Shown in pieces: positions 15,316-24,110 of a DNA stretch of 41,695 nucleotides. Numbering within the stretch: the first letter of the stretch is position 1; every line of letters starts with the position of its first letter. Below the pieces are notes generated by a model. The model was not told the origin of the DNA. It searched no databases and was given only the letters and a program-made list of their open reading frames with translations. Source of the DNA: Sulfurovum sp. (GTDB lineage Bacteria; Campylobacterota; Campylobacteria; Campylobacterales; Sulfurovaceae); contig JAMORY010000024.1 in assembly GCA_027063305.1 (NCBI GenBank), positions 1 through 41,695 of the forward strand, in the 5' to 3' direction. A program made the position numbers and the translations under genes.

Positions 15316-16098
15316 ATGATAGAGACACTCCAAAAACGACCCTTTTCACTCGTACTCTCAGGCGGCGGTGCACTCGGCATTGCACACCTTGGCGTACTGC
15401 ACGACATGGAGGCGCATGCCCTCACCCCCTCCGAGATCATCGGCACAAGTATGGGCGGTATTATCAGTGCGCTCATTGCCATTGGACTCAAAGAGCGTGA
15501 GATATACCAGCACATACAGCGTTTTGTCAAAGTTTCCAACTGGATCAAGTTCTCTTTTAGCGGGAACGCCATTGTAGAAAATGACAAGATCGCTCAAATA
15601 TTCGAACAGCTCTTTGGCAACCGTACGATGAACGAGACAAAGATCCCGCTCAAGATCATCGCTACCCATCTTAAGAGCGGAGACAAACGGGTTTTTTCCG
15701 CTAAAGACAGCCATATTCTCATCAAAGATGCCGTACTAGCCACCATGGCGATACCGGGTGTCTTTGAAGAGCATACCATTGACGAAGAGGTCTATGCCGA
15801 CGGCTTCTTGTGTGAGAATCTCGGTCTTCTTGAAGCTGAACACCATACGGTATTGGCCGTCGATGTACTGGGACGAGGATCGTTCGAAGCGGAACTTCCC
15901 AACAACTTCTTTAAAACACAAAATGTACTGGAGATGTTCGAACGCTCCATGCGACTGCTCATCTACAACCAAAGCCGTACGGCACTGTCGCTCTCCAAAA
16001 AAAATATCATGCTCATTGAGCCCGACACAAGTGAATTCTCCACCTATCAGTTCCATAAATATGAACGCATACGCCAACAAGGATTGGGACTGCTATGA
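15316..16098 (+). CDS. Patatin-like phospholipase, cytoplasmic (RssA/YlbK type)
   Basis: A 260-aa patatin-fold serine hydrolase. The oxyanion-hole glycine run is LVLSGGGALGIAHLGVL, the nucleophile elbow GTSMGGI (Ser of GxSxG), and the catalytic Asp VYADGFLCENL (DG motif). No signal peptide, so a cytoplasmic or inner-membrane-associated acyl hydrolase is likely. The start is ATG 15316 (MIETLQKRPFSLVLSGGG); a longer reading overlaps the sdhE gene and is rejected. A TATAAT lies at 15304-15309, only 6 nt before ATG, so if used the mRNA would be leaderless; no Shine-Dalgarno is visible. The stop overlaps the next start (ATGA). Confidence 0.85.
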   Translation: MIETLQKRPFSLVLSGGGALGIAHLGVLHDMEAHALTPSEIIGTSMGGIISALIAIGLKEREIYQHIQRFVKVSNWIKFSFSGNAIVENDKIAQIFEQLFGNRTMNETKIPLKIIATHLKSGDKRVFSAKDSHILIKDAVLATMAIPGVFEEHTIDEEVYADGFLCENLGLLEAEHHTVLAVDVLGRGSFEAELPNNFFKTQNVLEMFERSMRLLIYNQSRTALSLSKKNIMLIEPDTSEFSTYQFHKYERIRQQGLGLL

Positions 16099-16535
16099 GA
16101 CGCTACTACCCAAAACTGCTTGTGACACTGCAATTTGGACTCATCTTGTTTATAACACTCTACACACTGCTTTGCGGCTCTTTTTCGCTTCTTGGTACAC
16201 TTGTTTTCAGTGTGGGTGCAGTCATTGGCATGTGGGCGATCAGACACAACCGACCGGACAACTTCAACATTGTTCCGGAGCTTAAAGAGGGGTGCTGTCT
16301 GGTCACTACCGGTATCTACCGCTATATCCGCCACCCGATGTATACATCAGTCATGCTGATGGCGCTGGGAGTTCTTCTCTTTAAGCCTGATCTTACAAAC
16401 ACTCTTATGTGGGGAGCACTCGTTACCGTGCTCTATCTTAAAGCTAACAGAGAAGAGAACCTCTGGATAACACACGATCCTACCTATATCACATATAAAA
16501 AACAGACTAAGTACTTCATCCCCTACATTCTATAA
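16095..16535 (+). CDS. Membrane methyltransferase of the PEMT/ICMT family
   Basis: A 146-aa integral membrane protein with about four hydrophobic segments and the family signature GIYRYIRHPMYTSVMLMALG, which binds S-adenosylmethionine in phospholipid and isoprenylcysteine methyltransferases; a conserved C-terminal NREE (in KANREENLWI) and YKKQTKYFIP follow. It overlaps the patatin gene by 4 bp (ATGA), so the two are translationally coupled, which fits a joint role in phospholipid metabolism. The actual acceptor (phosphatidylethanolamine, isoprenoid or other) cannot be told. Confidence 0.78.
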   Translation: MRRYYPKLLVTLQFGLILFITLYTLLCGSFSLLGTLVFSVGAVIGMWAIRHNRPDNFNIVPELKEGCCLVTTGIYRYIRHPMYTSVMLMALGVLLFKPDLTNTLMWGALVTVLYLKANREENLWITHDPTYITYKKQTKYFIPYIL

Positions 16536-16544
16536 AGGTGCACC

Positions 16545-17711
16545 ATGATCACGAACGGATACCTCTACCTTGCTCTACTAAGCTTCATTACCGCACTCAT
16601 CGTCTTTACGGAAAAACGAACCAAACATCCGCTCTTTAGCTATCTTCCTTCCATTGTTATTCTCTACTTTACGATCATGCTGCTTTCAACCCTTGGGCTC
16701 TGGCAAAAGAGTGAGGAGATCACTGCTGTATACAAAACACTCAAAAGCAACCTGCTTCCTGCGATGATCTTCTTGATGCTGCTCTTAGCGGATATACGGG
16801 AGATATTCAAACTCGGAAAAAAGATGCTCTTAACCTTTTTTCTGGCATCACTTAGCATTGCACTTGGGTTCATTGGTATGTTCTTGCTCTTTCATACAAC
16901 ATTCGGAGCCGATTCATGGAAAGCCTTTGCCGCACTCTCCGGCTCATGGATGGGCGGTACGGGGAATATGGTTGCTATTCAAGGGGCGTTGAACTTGCCT
17001 GATAGCGCTATGGGCTATACCCTGCTTATCGACTCCATCGACTACGCTATCTGGGTGATGATACTGCTCGCACTCGTCCCATTTGCCAAACGCTTCAACC
17101 GTTGGAGTGGTGCGAATACCGACATTATCGATGAAGTGGGAGAGAGACTGGCAAAAAAGGAGGCAGACCGAAGCACTATGAACTTCCAATCTGTCAGCAT
17201 ACTTCTTGCCGTTGCTTTTGCACTCTCTTTCTTCGCTCAATATCTTGCAAGCTTCCTTCCTACAACCTCATTTCTAACCCACATAACATGGGTTGTCATT
17301 ATCGCGACCGTTGCAGGGATCGCAGGGGCAATGACACCGATTGCAAAACTCGGCGGTGCGTCACAGCTTGGAACGGGCATGCTCTACATCATCGTTGCAC
17401 TCATCGCTTCACGAGCAAACTTTTCGGAGCTTACCCAAGCCCCGCTCTACATTACGGCCGGATTTGTGATCATTCTGATTCATGTGCTTATCATGGTGGT
17501 TTTTGCCAAACTCTTCAAGCTTGATCTCTTCTCTTTAGGAGTTGCTTCTTTGGCGAACATCGGCGGAGTGGCATCCGCACCTATTCTTGCTTCTGCCTAC
17601 TCCAAGGCGCTCATCCCCATCGGTGTACTGATGGCGATGATGGGCTACATCATCGGAACGTTCGGAGGCTTAGCGGTGGGAAAAGTGCTGGAGATGATCG
17701 CCTTAAACTAG
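16545..17711 (+). CDS. DUF819-family membrane protein
   Basis: A 388-aa protein with roughly ten to eleven transmembrane helices. It reads as a DUF819/YjcL-family protein: SWMGGTGNMVAIQGALNLP, LLIDSIDYAIWV, PIAKLGGASQLGTGMLYI and a C-terminal ANIGGVASAPILASAYSK, followed by GYIIGTFGGL. The family is a putative transporter of unknown substrate. It starts 9 bp after the methyltransferase and is probably the last gene of that operon. Convergent with the lipoprotein gene on the minus strand, with only 4 bp between stops. Confidence 0.8.
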   Translation: MITNGYLYLALLSFITALIVFTEKRTKHPLFSYLPSIVILYFTIMLLSTLGLWQKSEEITAVYKTLKSNLLPAMIFLMLLLADIREIFKLGKKMLLTFFLASLSIALGFIGMFLLFHTTFGADSWKAFAALSGSWMGGTGNMVAIQGALNLPDSAMGYTLLIDSIDYAIWVMILLALVPFAKRFNRWSGANTDIIDEVGERLAKKEADRSTMNFQSVSILLAVAFALSFFAQYLASFLPTTSFLTHITWVVIIATVAGIAGAMTPIAKLGGASQLGTGMLYIIVALIASRANFSELTQAPLYITAGFVIILIHVLIMVVFAKLFKLDLFSLGVASLANIGGVASAPILASAYSKALIPIGVLMAMMGYIIGTFGGLAVGKVLEMIALN

Positions 17712-17715
17712 ATGC

Positions 17716-18342
17716 TTATCGATCGTAACGAAGATACCCGCTCTCTCTTGTTCGATTCCCTCTGCGAGTACGATCGTCATAGTTTCGGTCGTTCTCCTCT
17801 TCATATCTTCTTCGTGTACGGGTACGCTCACTGATTCTGTCTCTGCCATCCCTGTATGTTCTCTCTTTCGTTCTTGTGCGCGCATGGGTTCGATCTCTGT
17901 CGGCACTGTAAGGTCTTCTCTCTTTATAGGTACCGGTATGGCGGATCGGCCGTTCTCGGGTTCGGGCAGTGTCGTGTGAACGTGTACGCACTCTGTTTCT
18001 ATGCTCATACTCACTTCGATTACGGTAATATCCATACTCTCCCGACCTTGCACGGTAGCGTCGACCATTATGGTAACGGTAGCCATCTTTATAGTAGTAC
18101 CCACCATGATATCGATGTCTGTTATGGTAGTAGTATCCATTATGGTAGCGACCGCCGTAATAGTAATGGCGTCCGTCATAGTAGTATGGTCTATCGTAGT
18201 AGTAAGGATGATCATAGACCAATGCCGTACCTACCGCTCCTACTCCCATGCCCGTCACAAATGCCTGCTCTTGCGGGGTACACCCCGTAAAAAACACCAA
18301 AGAGAGTGCCACTGCACCCAATTTCAGTGTGGTATATCTCAT
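17716..18342 (-). CDS. Tyr/His/Arg-rich low-complexity lipoprotein
   Basis: A 208-aa protein of no recognised family. ATG 18342 has GGAGG 8 nt upstream and opens a lipoprotein signal, MRYTTLKLGAVALSLVFFTGC. A short FVTGMGVGAVGTALVY segment follows. Then comes a Tyr/His/Gly repeat-like region (about 48-100, units like HYYYGGRYHNGYYYHN). The last half is dominated by Arg, Glu and Asp (RTRSHDTARTRERP, ERTRTRRRYEEENDRNY). The body is intrinsically disordered and highly charged, likely facing the periplasm or surface. Metal binding by His or a cell-wall-associated role is speculation. The other frames on both strands are also open because of the repeated codons; these are shadows. Confidence 0.75.
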   Translation of the reverse strand: MRYTTLKLGAVALSLVFFTGCTPQEQAFVTGMGVGAVGTALVYDHPYYYDRPYYYDGRHYYYGGRYHNGYYYHNRHRYHGGYYYKDGYRYHNGRRYRARSGEYGYYRNRSEYEHRNRVRTRSHDTARTRERPIRHTGTYKERRPYSADRDRTHARTRTKERTYRDGRDRISERTRTRRRYEEENDRNYDDRTRRGNRTRESGYLRYDR

Positions 18343-18441
18343 TCTCTTATCCTCCATAATGATATGTGTGTAGTATAAAGTAAAATCGTGTGAAGATCGT
18401 GTCTAAGCCAAAAATATTGTATGGTATACTATATATTACGC

Positions 18442-18459
18442 TATAATATGCTTTATAAT
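18442..18459 (+). promoter_or_regulatory. -10 boxes upstream of the receiver gene
   Basis: Two TATAAT hexamers (18442-18447 and 18454-18459) lie 25-42 bp before the ATG in an AT-rich stretch, in the divergent gap to the minus-strand lipoprotein. Which one is used is not decidable. Confidence 0.45.
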
Positions 18460-18483
18460 CACCATTTCGAGGAAGTACATACA

Positions 18484-18864
18484 ATGAGAACAAAAAGAGT
18501 TTTAGTGGTTGATGATGTTCAGTTCAACCTTGATTATGCATGTGAGATCATAGAGTCGCTCAATAAAAAGTATAACACCAATATCCTTGTAGAGACGGCT
18601 CAATCTGTCAAAGAGGCACTAGATAAGATCATTACCTATGATCCTTACGATGGAATGATCGTCGATATGAACCTCACTGACGGTACAGGTACCGACATTG
18701 CCAAAGCGGCACTTAAGAAGAGTGAAAGCACCCGTATTGCCGCATTGACCATCTATCCGAGCAAATATGAGGATGAGAAGTGTTTCTTCGACCTCTTTTT
18801 GAAAAAACCACTCTCCCCTTCCGAATACCGCGAAGGGTTGAAACACCTTTTGTATATCGACTAA
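18484..18864 (+). CDS. Stand-alone response-regulator receiver protein
   Basis: A 126-aa receiver domain without an output domain. Acidic pair Asp10/Asp11 in VLVVDDVQFN, phosphoacceptor Asp61 in MIVDMNLTDGTG, Thr89 in ALTIYPSK, Lys108 in LFLKKPLS: all conserved switch positions are present. ATG 18484 follows GAGGAAG; a longer upstream reading starts in the promoter and is rejected. It heads an operon with a small coiled-coil protein (16 bp later) and a dipeptide epimerase. Probable cytoplasmic signalling partner such as a CheY-like or phosphorelay protein; no histidine kinase is nearby. Confidence 0.88.
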   Translation: MRTKRVLVVDDVQFNLDYACEIIESLNKKYNTNILVETAQSVKEALDKIITYDPYDGMIVDMNLTDGTGTDIAKAALKKSESTRIAALTIYPSKYEDEKCFFDLFLKKPLSPSEYREGLKHLLYID

Positions 18865-18880
18865 CTTCCAAGGAGTTACG

Positions 18881-19108
18881 ATGGCTTTAACCCAAGAGCA
18901 ACAAGATGAGATCGCAAAAAAAGAGACCTATCTTCAGGAAAAAGCAACACTTGTGAAAAAACGAAAATCACTTCTGAACACACTTGAAGAAGCCGAGAGC
19001 GATATGGAGGAAGGGCTTATCCAAGAAGAGCGTGAAGCACTGGCGACAAAGATCAAAGCCCTTGCTTCCAAATTGCGCCAGATCGAGGAGTGGGAAACCC
19101 TCGCCTAG
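18881..19108 (+). CDS. Small coiled-coil protein of unknown function
   Basis: A 75-aa, almost wholly helical, charged sequence (Lys/Glu/Gln/Leu-rich) with heptad-like spacing of Leu and Ala, compatible with a two-helix coiled coil. AAGGAG lies just before ATG 18881. It sits between the receiver gene and the epimerase; its stop (TAG) is immediately followed by the epimerase ATG with no gap, so translation is probably coupled. It could be a partner of the receiver protein. No family recognised. Confidence 0.7.
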   Translation: MALTQEQQDEIAKKETYLQEKATLVKKRKSLLNTLEEAESDMEEGLIQEEREALATKIKALASKLRQIEEWETLA

Positions 19109-20176
19109 ATGAAGATCGTCTCCGTTCATACCACCCTTCTCAAAGCACCCCTTAAAACCCCTTTTGTCACGGCACTGCGCCGTGTCGAAGCACTGGAAGA
19201 CCTTGTGGTCGTTATCACCTGTGACAACGGTATGATCGGCTACGGAGAAGGTGCTCCCACTCCACAGATCACCGGCGAGACCATCGGTTCGATACAGGCA
19301 GCCATCGACTACATTACACCCCACCTGTTAAATAGATCACTCGATGATTTTGAACATCTCATTTGGATCGTTCATCAAACCATCGTTAAGAACACCACGG
19401 CAAAATCGGCTTTGGAGATCGCGCTTTATGATCTTAAAGCACAAGCGGCACAACAACCGCTCTATCGTATGCTCGGCGGTACACAAACGAAGTTTTGTAC
19501 AGACATCACCATCAGCATGAACCCCACAGAAGTGATGATAGCTGATGCTCAAAAAGCACTCTCCTTGGGCTATGACACCCTCAAGATCAAGATCGGAGAA
19601 TCTCCTAAAGCAGATGCAGAGCGTACCCTTGCCATCGCCAAAGCCCTTCCCTCACACATTACGCTGCGCCTTGATGCCAATCAAGGATGGTCGGCAAAAG
19701 AGAGTGTTTTACTGCTGCAACAACTTGAAGCCGAAGGGATCGTAGCAGAGTTTATCGAACAGCCTGTACCCGCAGATGATACGGAGGGACTCAAATATAT
19801 CCGTCAACGGGTCAAGACCCCCATACTGGCAGACGAGTCGGTCTTTTCGCTTAAAGATGCCAAAACCCTGCTGGAGATGGAAGCAGTAGACTACCTGAAC
19901 ATCAAACTGGCAAAGACAGGCGGCATATCGCAGGCATTGGCATTGGCAGACTTGGCAAAAAGCTACGATGTCAAGTGCATGATAGGCTGTATGCTTGAAG
20001 GCCCGATCTCCGTAGCCGCAGGAGTGCATGTAGCCTCAGCCAGAGCCAACACCATCACCATGCTCGACCTCGATGCGGTCGCTCTGCTTGCTTCCCATCC
20101 TGCACACAGTGACATTGTGTTTGATGAGAGTCATATTGCGCTTGGTGATGCAGTGGGGTTGGGCGTTAGGCTGTAG
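19109..20176 (+). CDS. Dipeptide epimerase (L-Ala-D/L-Glu epimerase type, enolase superfamily)
   Basis: A 355-aa enolase-superfamily protein. Catalytic pattern of the muconate-lactonising/dipeptide-epimerase subgroup: KIKIG (KxK acid/base lysines), Asp of LRLDANQGW, Glu of FIEQPV and Asp of LADES as Mg ligands, and Lys of NIKLAKTGG as the opposite base. The N-terminal cap has TPFVTALRRVEALEDLVV, typical of Ala-Glu epimerases that recycle murein peptides. A C-terminal DLDAVALL specificity region is present. ATG follows the preceding stop directly. The exact dipeptide specificity cannot be read from sequence. Confidence 0.85.
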   Translation: MKIVSVHTTLLKAPLKTPFVTALRRVEALEDLVVVITCDNGMIGYGEGAPTPQITGETIGSIQAAIDYITPHLLNRSLDDFEHLIWIVHQTIVKNTTAKSALEIALYDLKAQAAQQPLYRMLGGTQTKFCTDITISMNPTEVMIADAQKALSLGYDTLKIKIGESPKADAERTLAIAKALPSHITLRLDANQGWSAKESVLLLQQLEAEGIVAEFIEQPVPADDTEGLKYIRQRVKTPILADESVFSLKDAKTLLEMEAVDYLNIKLAKTGGISQALALADLAKSYDVKCMIGCMLEGPISVAAGVHVASARANTITMLDLDAVALLASHPAHSDIVFDESHIALGDAVGLGVRL

Positions 20177-20221
20177 ATTTTTTCATATCTCCTGATATAT
20201 AAAGGCGGACTGAGTCATTAC

Positions 20222-23050
20222 TCACTCCAATCCCAGCTCTTTAGCCAAATACTCCCCCGTATACGAACCTGTCTCTTTGTACTCCGCTGCCAATCTCTCA
20301 GGTGTTCCTTCGGCAATGATCAATCCGCCTTTGTTCCCGCCTTCTGGCCCCATATCGACAATGTAGTCGGCATTTTTGATCATATCGAGGTTGTGTTCGA
20401 TCACCACGACAGAGTTGCCAAGGTCGACTAGATGGTGCAGTACGCCTGTGAGTCTGTCCACATCGGCAAAGTGCAGTCCCGTGGTAGGCTCGTCTAGAAT
20501 GTAAAGTGTGCGCCCCGTATCTTTACGACTCAGCTCCTTACTTAACTTGATACGCTGTGCTTCTCCCCCTGAGAGGGTCGTGGCGTTCTGCCCAAGGGTG
20601 ATGTAGTCAAGCCCTACGGCTTTGAGTGTAGAGAGCTTGGAAGCAATGGCAGGAATGGCTTTGAAGAACTCCAGCGCCTCCCCTACGCTCATTGCCAACA
20701 CATCGGCAATGGACTTGCCTTTGTAGAGCACTTCAAGCGTCTGTGCGTTGTAGCGGGTACCGTGACACGCATCACATTCCACCAGCACATCAGGCAGGAA
20801 GTGCATCTCGATCTTGATCTGCCCGTCTCCCTGACACTTCTCACAGCGTCCGCCTTTGACGTTGAACGAAAAACGCCCTATTTTGTAGCCTCTTAGCTCC
20901 GCCTCTTTGGTCTGAGCAAAGAGCTTACGGATCTCATCCATGATCCCCGTATAGGTGGCAGGGTTGGAACGTGGCGTACGACCGATGGGGCTTTGGTCGA
21001 GGTAGATCACCTTATCCAGTCTCTCCAGCCCGTTGATCTCCACACCGTCAACTTTGTTGACCTTCCTGGCATGGTTAAGCAGTTCACGCGCTACAGGAAG
21101 AAGCGTCTGCAAGATGAGTGAGCTTTTCCCGCTTCCGCTTACGCCGGTAATGCAGACAAAATTGTGCAGCGGTATTTTCGCGTCAAGATTGCTGATGTTG
21201 TTAAGCGTGACATTCTTGATCTCTATCCAGTGCTCCTGCTGACGTGCGTGCAGATAGCTGATCTCCTTTTTGCCGTTAAGGTACTGTGCCGTTAGGGTCT
21301 TGGCTTTAAGCAGCTTCTTCTGATCTCCTGCAAAAACCACCTCCCCGCCGTACGCACCCGCGCCCGGACCGATATCGACAATGTAGTCTGCCGCCATAAT
21401 GGTCTCTTTGTCATGTTCAACCACGATGACGGAGTTGCCTTTCTCCTTAAGAGAGTTGAGTGTACGAATAAGCTTCATCGTATCACGCTCATGCAATCCG
21501 ATGCTGGGCTCGTCAAGCACATACATCACCCCTGTCAAGCCCGAACCAATCTGTGATGCAATACGGATACGCTGCGCCTCACCGCCGGAGATGGTACGCG
21601 CATCACGGCTGAGAGTGATGTAGCCAAGTCCCACATCATAGAGGAAATAAAGCCGCTCTTTGATCTCTTTGAGGATCGACTCTGCGATCTGCTTCTGCTG
21701 GTCACTCAAGTGCGAAAAGTTCTTTCCGTCAGCAAAGTAGGCATAGGATTCTTCGATGGGCATATCTATAATGTCGGCAATATTATGCCCTTCTATCTTG
21801 ACTGCCAGTGAGCGTGGACGCAGACGGTGTCCGTTACACTTGTCACACACCTTCTCGGTCATGTATTCGCTCATGTCCTTCTCATCTTTAAACATATCGT
21901 GCGCGAACTTTACGACTCCGGGCCACTCACGCTTGAGCTTGTGACGTTTCCATGTAAAGTCCACCGTGCCACCGTTTCCGTAGAGGATGGCTTTTTGTTC
22001 ATGGCTCTCCAGCTCTCCGTAGGGCTTTTTGATATCGATGCTGTTTTGCTCACAAAAGGCGTTGAGGAACTTGGTGTAGTAGCTCTTGTTGAAGCCGTAC
22101 ATGATCTTCACCGCACCCTTCTCGATGCTCAGTTCAGGGTCAATAACCTTTTTGAGGTCTATCGCATAGCGGATACCCAGCCCGTCACAGGCAGGGCACG
22201 CCCCTTTGGGCGAGTTGAACGAGAAGCTTACAGGCTCCAGCGGTTCAAATGAGATCTTACAATCAAAACAGGCAAGGTGTTCGGAGTAGTGGTAGTCCTT
22301 ACGCTCAAGCCCCAACTCCTCATGGTTGAGCACCTCGATCTCCATCTCTCCGTAACTCTCTTTAAGCGCCTTTTCCACATCCTGCCCTATCCTGTCACGG
22401 CTCTCCTCCTTGACCACCACACGGTCGATGACCACTTTGATGGTATGTTTCTTTGTCTTAGAGAGTTCTATCTCATCATCGAGCCTGACCATCACGCCGT
22501 CTATCATCGCACGTACATACCCCTTGTGACGCAAAGACTCCAGCATATCGGCAAAGGTACCCTTCTTCTCTTTAACCAGCGGTGCCATAATGACCAGCTT
22601 CGCACCTTCGGGAAAACGCAGCACCTCTTCGATGATATCTGCCGCACTCATTGAAGAGATAGGCTTACCGCACTCATGGCAGTGCTGTACACCTACACGG
22701 GCAAAGAGCAGACGCAGATAGTCGTAGATCTCAGTGATCGTTCCTACCGTAGAACGCGGATTTTTAGAAGTGGTCTTCTGATCGATGGCAATGGCAGGGG
22801 TCAACCCCTCGATCTTGTCTACATCGGGCTTTCCAACACGCCCGAGGAACTGACGCGCATAGCTTGAGAGCGACTCGATGTAGCGTCGCTGTCCCTCGGC
22901 ATAAAGTGTAGAAAATGCCAGTGTCGATTTACCAGAACCTGAAATTCCTGTAATAACCACCAATTCATTTTTCGGAATGGAGATATCGATATTTTTCAGG
23001 TTGTTCTCTTTCGCACCGTAGACGTGGATCATATCCTGTTTTTTTGCCAT
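20222..23050 (-). CDS. uvrA: Excinuclease ABC subunit A
   Basis: A 942-aa DNA-damage sensor of nucleotide excision repair, with the two ABC ATPase halves of UvrA: Walker A GISGSGKSTLAF near the N-terminus and GVSGSGKSSLIL in the second half, signatures ISGGEAQRIRIA and LSGGEAQRIKLS, Walker B YVLDEPSIGLHERD and YILDEPTTGLHFAD. Zinc modules are CHECGKP, CPACDGLGI and CEKCQGDGQIKIEMHFLP with CDACHGTRYN. Full family length. Single gene convergent with the epimerase gene (45-bp gap). Confidence 0.97.
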   Translation of the reverse strand: MAKKQDMIHVYGAKENNLKNIDISIPKNELVVITGISGSGKSTLAFSTLYAEGQRRYIESLSSYARQFLGRVGKPDVDKIEGLTPAIAIDQKTTSKNPRSTVGTITEIYDYLRLLFARVGVQHCHECGKPISSMSAADIIEEVLRFPEGAKLVIMAPLVKEKKGTFADMLESLRHKGYVRAMIDGVMVRLDDEIELSKTKKHTIKVVIDRVVVKEESRDRIGQDVEKALKESYGEMEIEVLNHEELGLERKDYHYSEHLACFDCKISFEPLEPVSFSFNSPKGACPACDGLGIRYAIDLKKVIDPELSIEKGAVKIMYGFNKSYYTKFLNAFCEQNSIDIKKPYGELESHEQKAILYGNGGTVDFTWKRHKLKREWPGVVKFAHDMFKDEKDMSEYMTEKVCDKCNGHRLRPRSLAVKIEGHNIADIIDMPIEESYAYFADGKNFSHLSDQQKQIAESILKEIKERLYFLYDVGLGYITLSRDARTISGGEAQRIRIASQIGSGLTGVMYVLDEPSIGLHERDTMKLIRTLNSLKEKGNSVIVVEHDKETIMAADYIVDIGPGAGAYGGEVVFAGDQKKLLKAKTLTAQYLNGKKEISYLHARQQEHWIEIKNVTLNNISNLDAKIPLHNFVCITGVSGSGKSSLILQTLLPVARELLNHARKVNKVDGVEINGLERLDKVIYLDQSPIGRTPRSNPATYTGIMDEIRKLFAQTKEAELRGYKIGRFSFNVKGGRCEKCQGDGQIKIEMHFLPDVLVECDACHGTRYNAQTLEVLYKGKSIADVLAMSVGEALEFFKAIPAIASKLSTLKAVGLDYITLGQNATTLSGGEAQRIKLSKELSRKDTGRTLYILDEPTTGLHFADVDRLTGVLHHLVDLGNSVVVIEHNLDMIKNADYIVDMGPEGGNKGGLIIAEGTPERLAAEYKETGSYTGEYLAKELGLE

Positions 23051-23149
23051 GTTTTCACTTGCCTTACTGTAAAAATTAATCGCAGATTATACCATAAATG
23101 CGGGGAGGAAAGTAAATAAGTGTGAAATTGTGAGAAAAGAAGAAGAGGT

Positions 23150-23890
23150 CTAAAAGAACATCTTCTTCACAAGCATGCCAAGCGCAAGCAGATAGAGTGC
23201 CATCAGTGCCGTTTTATGGTTCTTCGATGTTACATGGTCTTTGAGCCAAATACCGCCAAAGACACCGACGAGTGAGGCTACTGCCACGATCAGCCCGTTG
23301 TTGAAATCTATCGTTCCCGTACTTAAACGGCTAATCATCCCCGCAACGGAAGAGAAGACCACAAAGAAAAGCCCCGCGCTGACTGCTTTTTTGATGGGAT
23401 AGTGCAGCAGTCCAACTAAAATAGGCGTAAGGATAATAGAGCCTCCAACCCCTAAGGTAATGGAGAAGATACCGATCATCAAACCGATGGCAAAGAGCAC
23501 CCCTTTGTTCAAACTCTTTGTCTGGGAGTCATCTTCATGGTGTGCGGAGAAGTAGAGCCTGAAAAGTGCAAAAAGAAGCAAGCCCAAAAAGAGCATCTGC
23601 AAAACACTGTCAGGGATGCCTTTTGTTACCAAACCGCCAATGTAACCACCGACAAATCCACCCAGGCCAACAAATATCCCCTCACCTACGATCAGTGAAC
23701 CTTTACGGTAGTTCAGGTAAGAGCCGTAAATGGAGCTAAAGACCATCTGAATGATCGATATCCCGATCGCATCTTTAATATCAAACCCGATCGCCAAAAG
23801 TACCGGCACAAGGATCATCCCCCCGCCGATCCCAAAGAAACCGGACATCGTCCCGATAAATATACCCACTAAAATCAACTCTATGAACAT
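23150..23890 (-). CDS. TauE/SafE-family membrane permease
   Basis: A 246-aa protein with about eight hydrophobic helices. The TauE/SafE signature is visible twice: GIFIGTMSGFFGIGGGMILVPVL at the N-terminus and IGIFSITLGVGGSIILTPILVG in the second half. Members export sulfite, sulfonates or related organosulfur anions, relevant to a sulfur-oxidising lifestyle, but the substrate here is unknown. ATG 23890 follows GGGAGTG; an upstream TTG would add five residues. Single gene, about 100 bp downstream of the start of uvrA with nothing seen in the gap. Confidence 0.85.
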   Translation of the reverse strand: MFIELILVGIFIGTMSGFFGIGGGMILVPVLLAIGFDIKDAIGISIIQMVFSSIYGSYLNYRKGSLIVGEGIFVGLGGFVGGYIGGLVTKGIPDSVLQMLFLGLLLFALFRLYFSAHHEDDSQTKSLNKGVLFAIGLMIGIFSITLGVGGSIILTPILVGLLHYPIKKAVSAGLFFVVFSSVAGMISRLSTGTIDFNNGLIVAVASLVGVFGGIWLKDHVTSKNHKTALMALYLLALGMLVKKMFF

Positions 23891-24066
23891 GACGGACACT
23901 CCCAAAAATAAATGTGCGATTATAGCGTATTTCTATCATAAAGAGCTATTGCGTCACAAGGGAGATACACATAAAAAAGATAAAATCGCAAAAAGAATGA
24001 AAGAGAGGAATAACGCTATACATTAACTTTAGAATAGCAAAAAGGAGGAAAATCCAATATTATAAC

Positions 24067-24103
24067 TTGTCAAATTGACAAATAGCAATAAATTGGTTAA
24101 AAT
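24067..24103 (+). promoter_or_regulatory. Near-consensus promoter with operator palindrome for the AbiE-like pair
   Basis: -35 TTGACA (24075-24080), 17-bp spacer, -10 TAAAAT (24098-24103). A palindrome TTGTCAA-A-TTGACAA (24067-24081) overlaps the -35. The predicted +1 falls at or near the A of ATG 24111, implying a leaderless mRNA. A near-perfect -35 is unusual here and fits a repressed autoregulated promoter. Confidence 0.65.
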
Positions 24104-24110
24104 GACAACT

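Noticed and set aside
17856-18378. Plus-strand ORFs antisense to the Tyr/His-rich lipoprotein
   Set aside because: They are Val/Ile/Ser-rich translations of the repeat complement without ribosome-binding sites; the minus-strand frame has a clear lipoprotein signal and GGAGG.
24075-24110. Longer start for the HTH antitoxin-like protein
   Set aside because: The upstream codons lie inside the -35/-10 promoter elements, so they would not be transcribed from that promoter.
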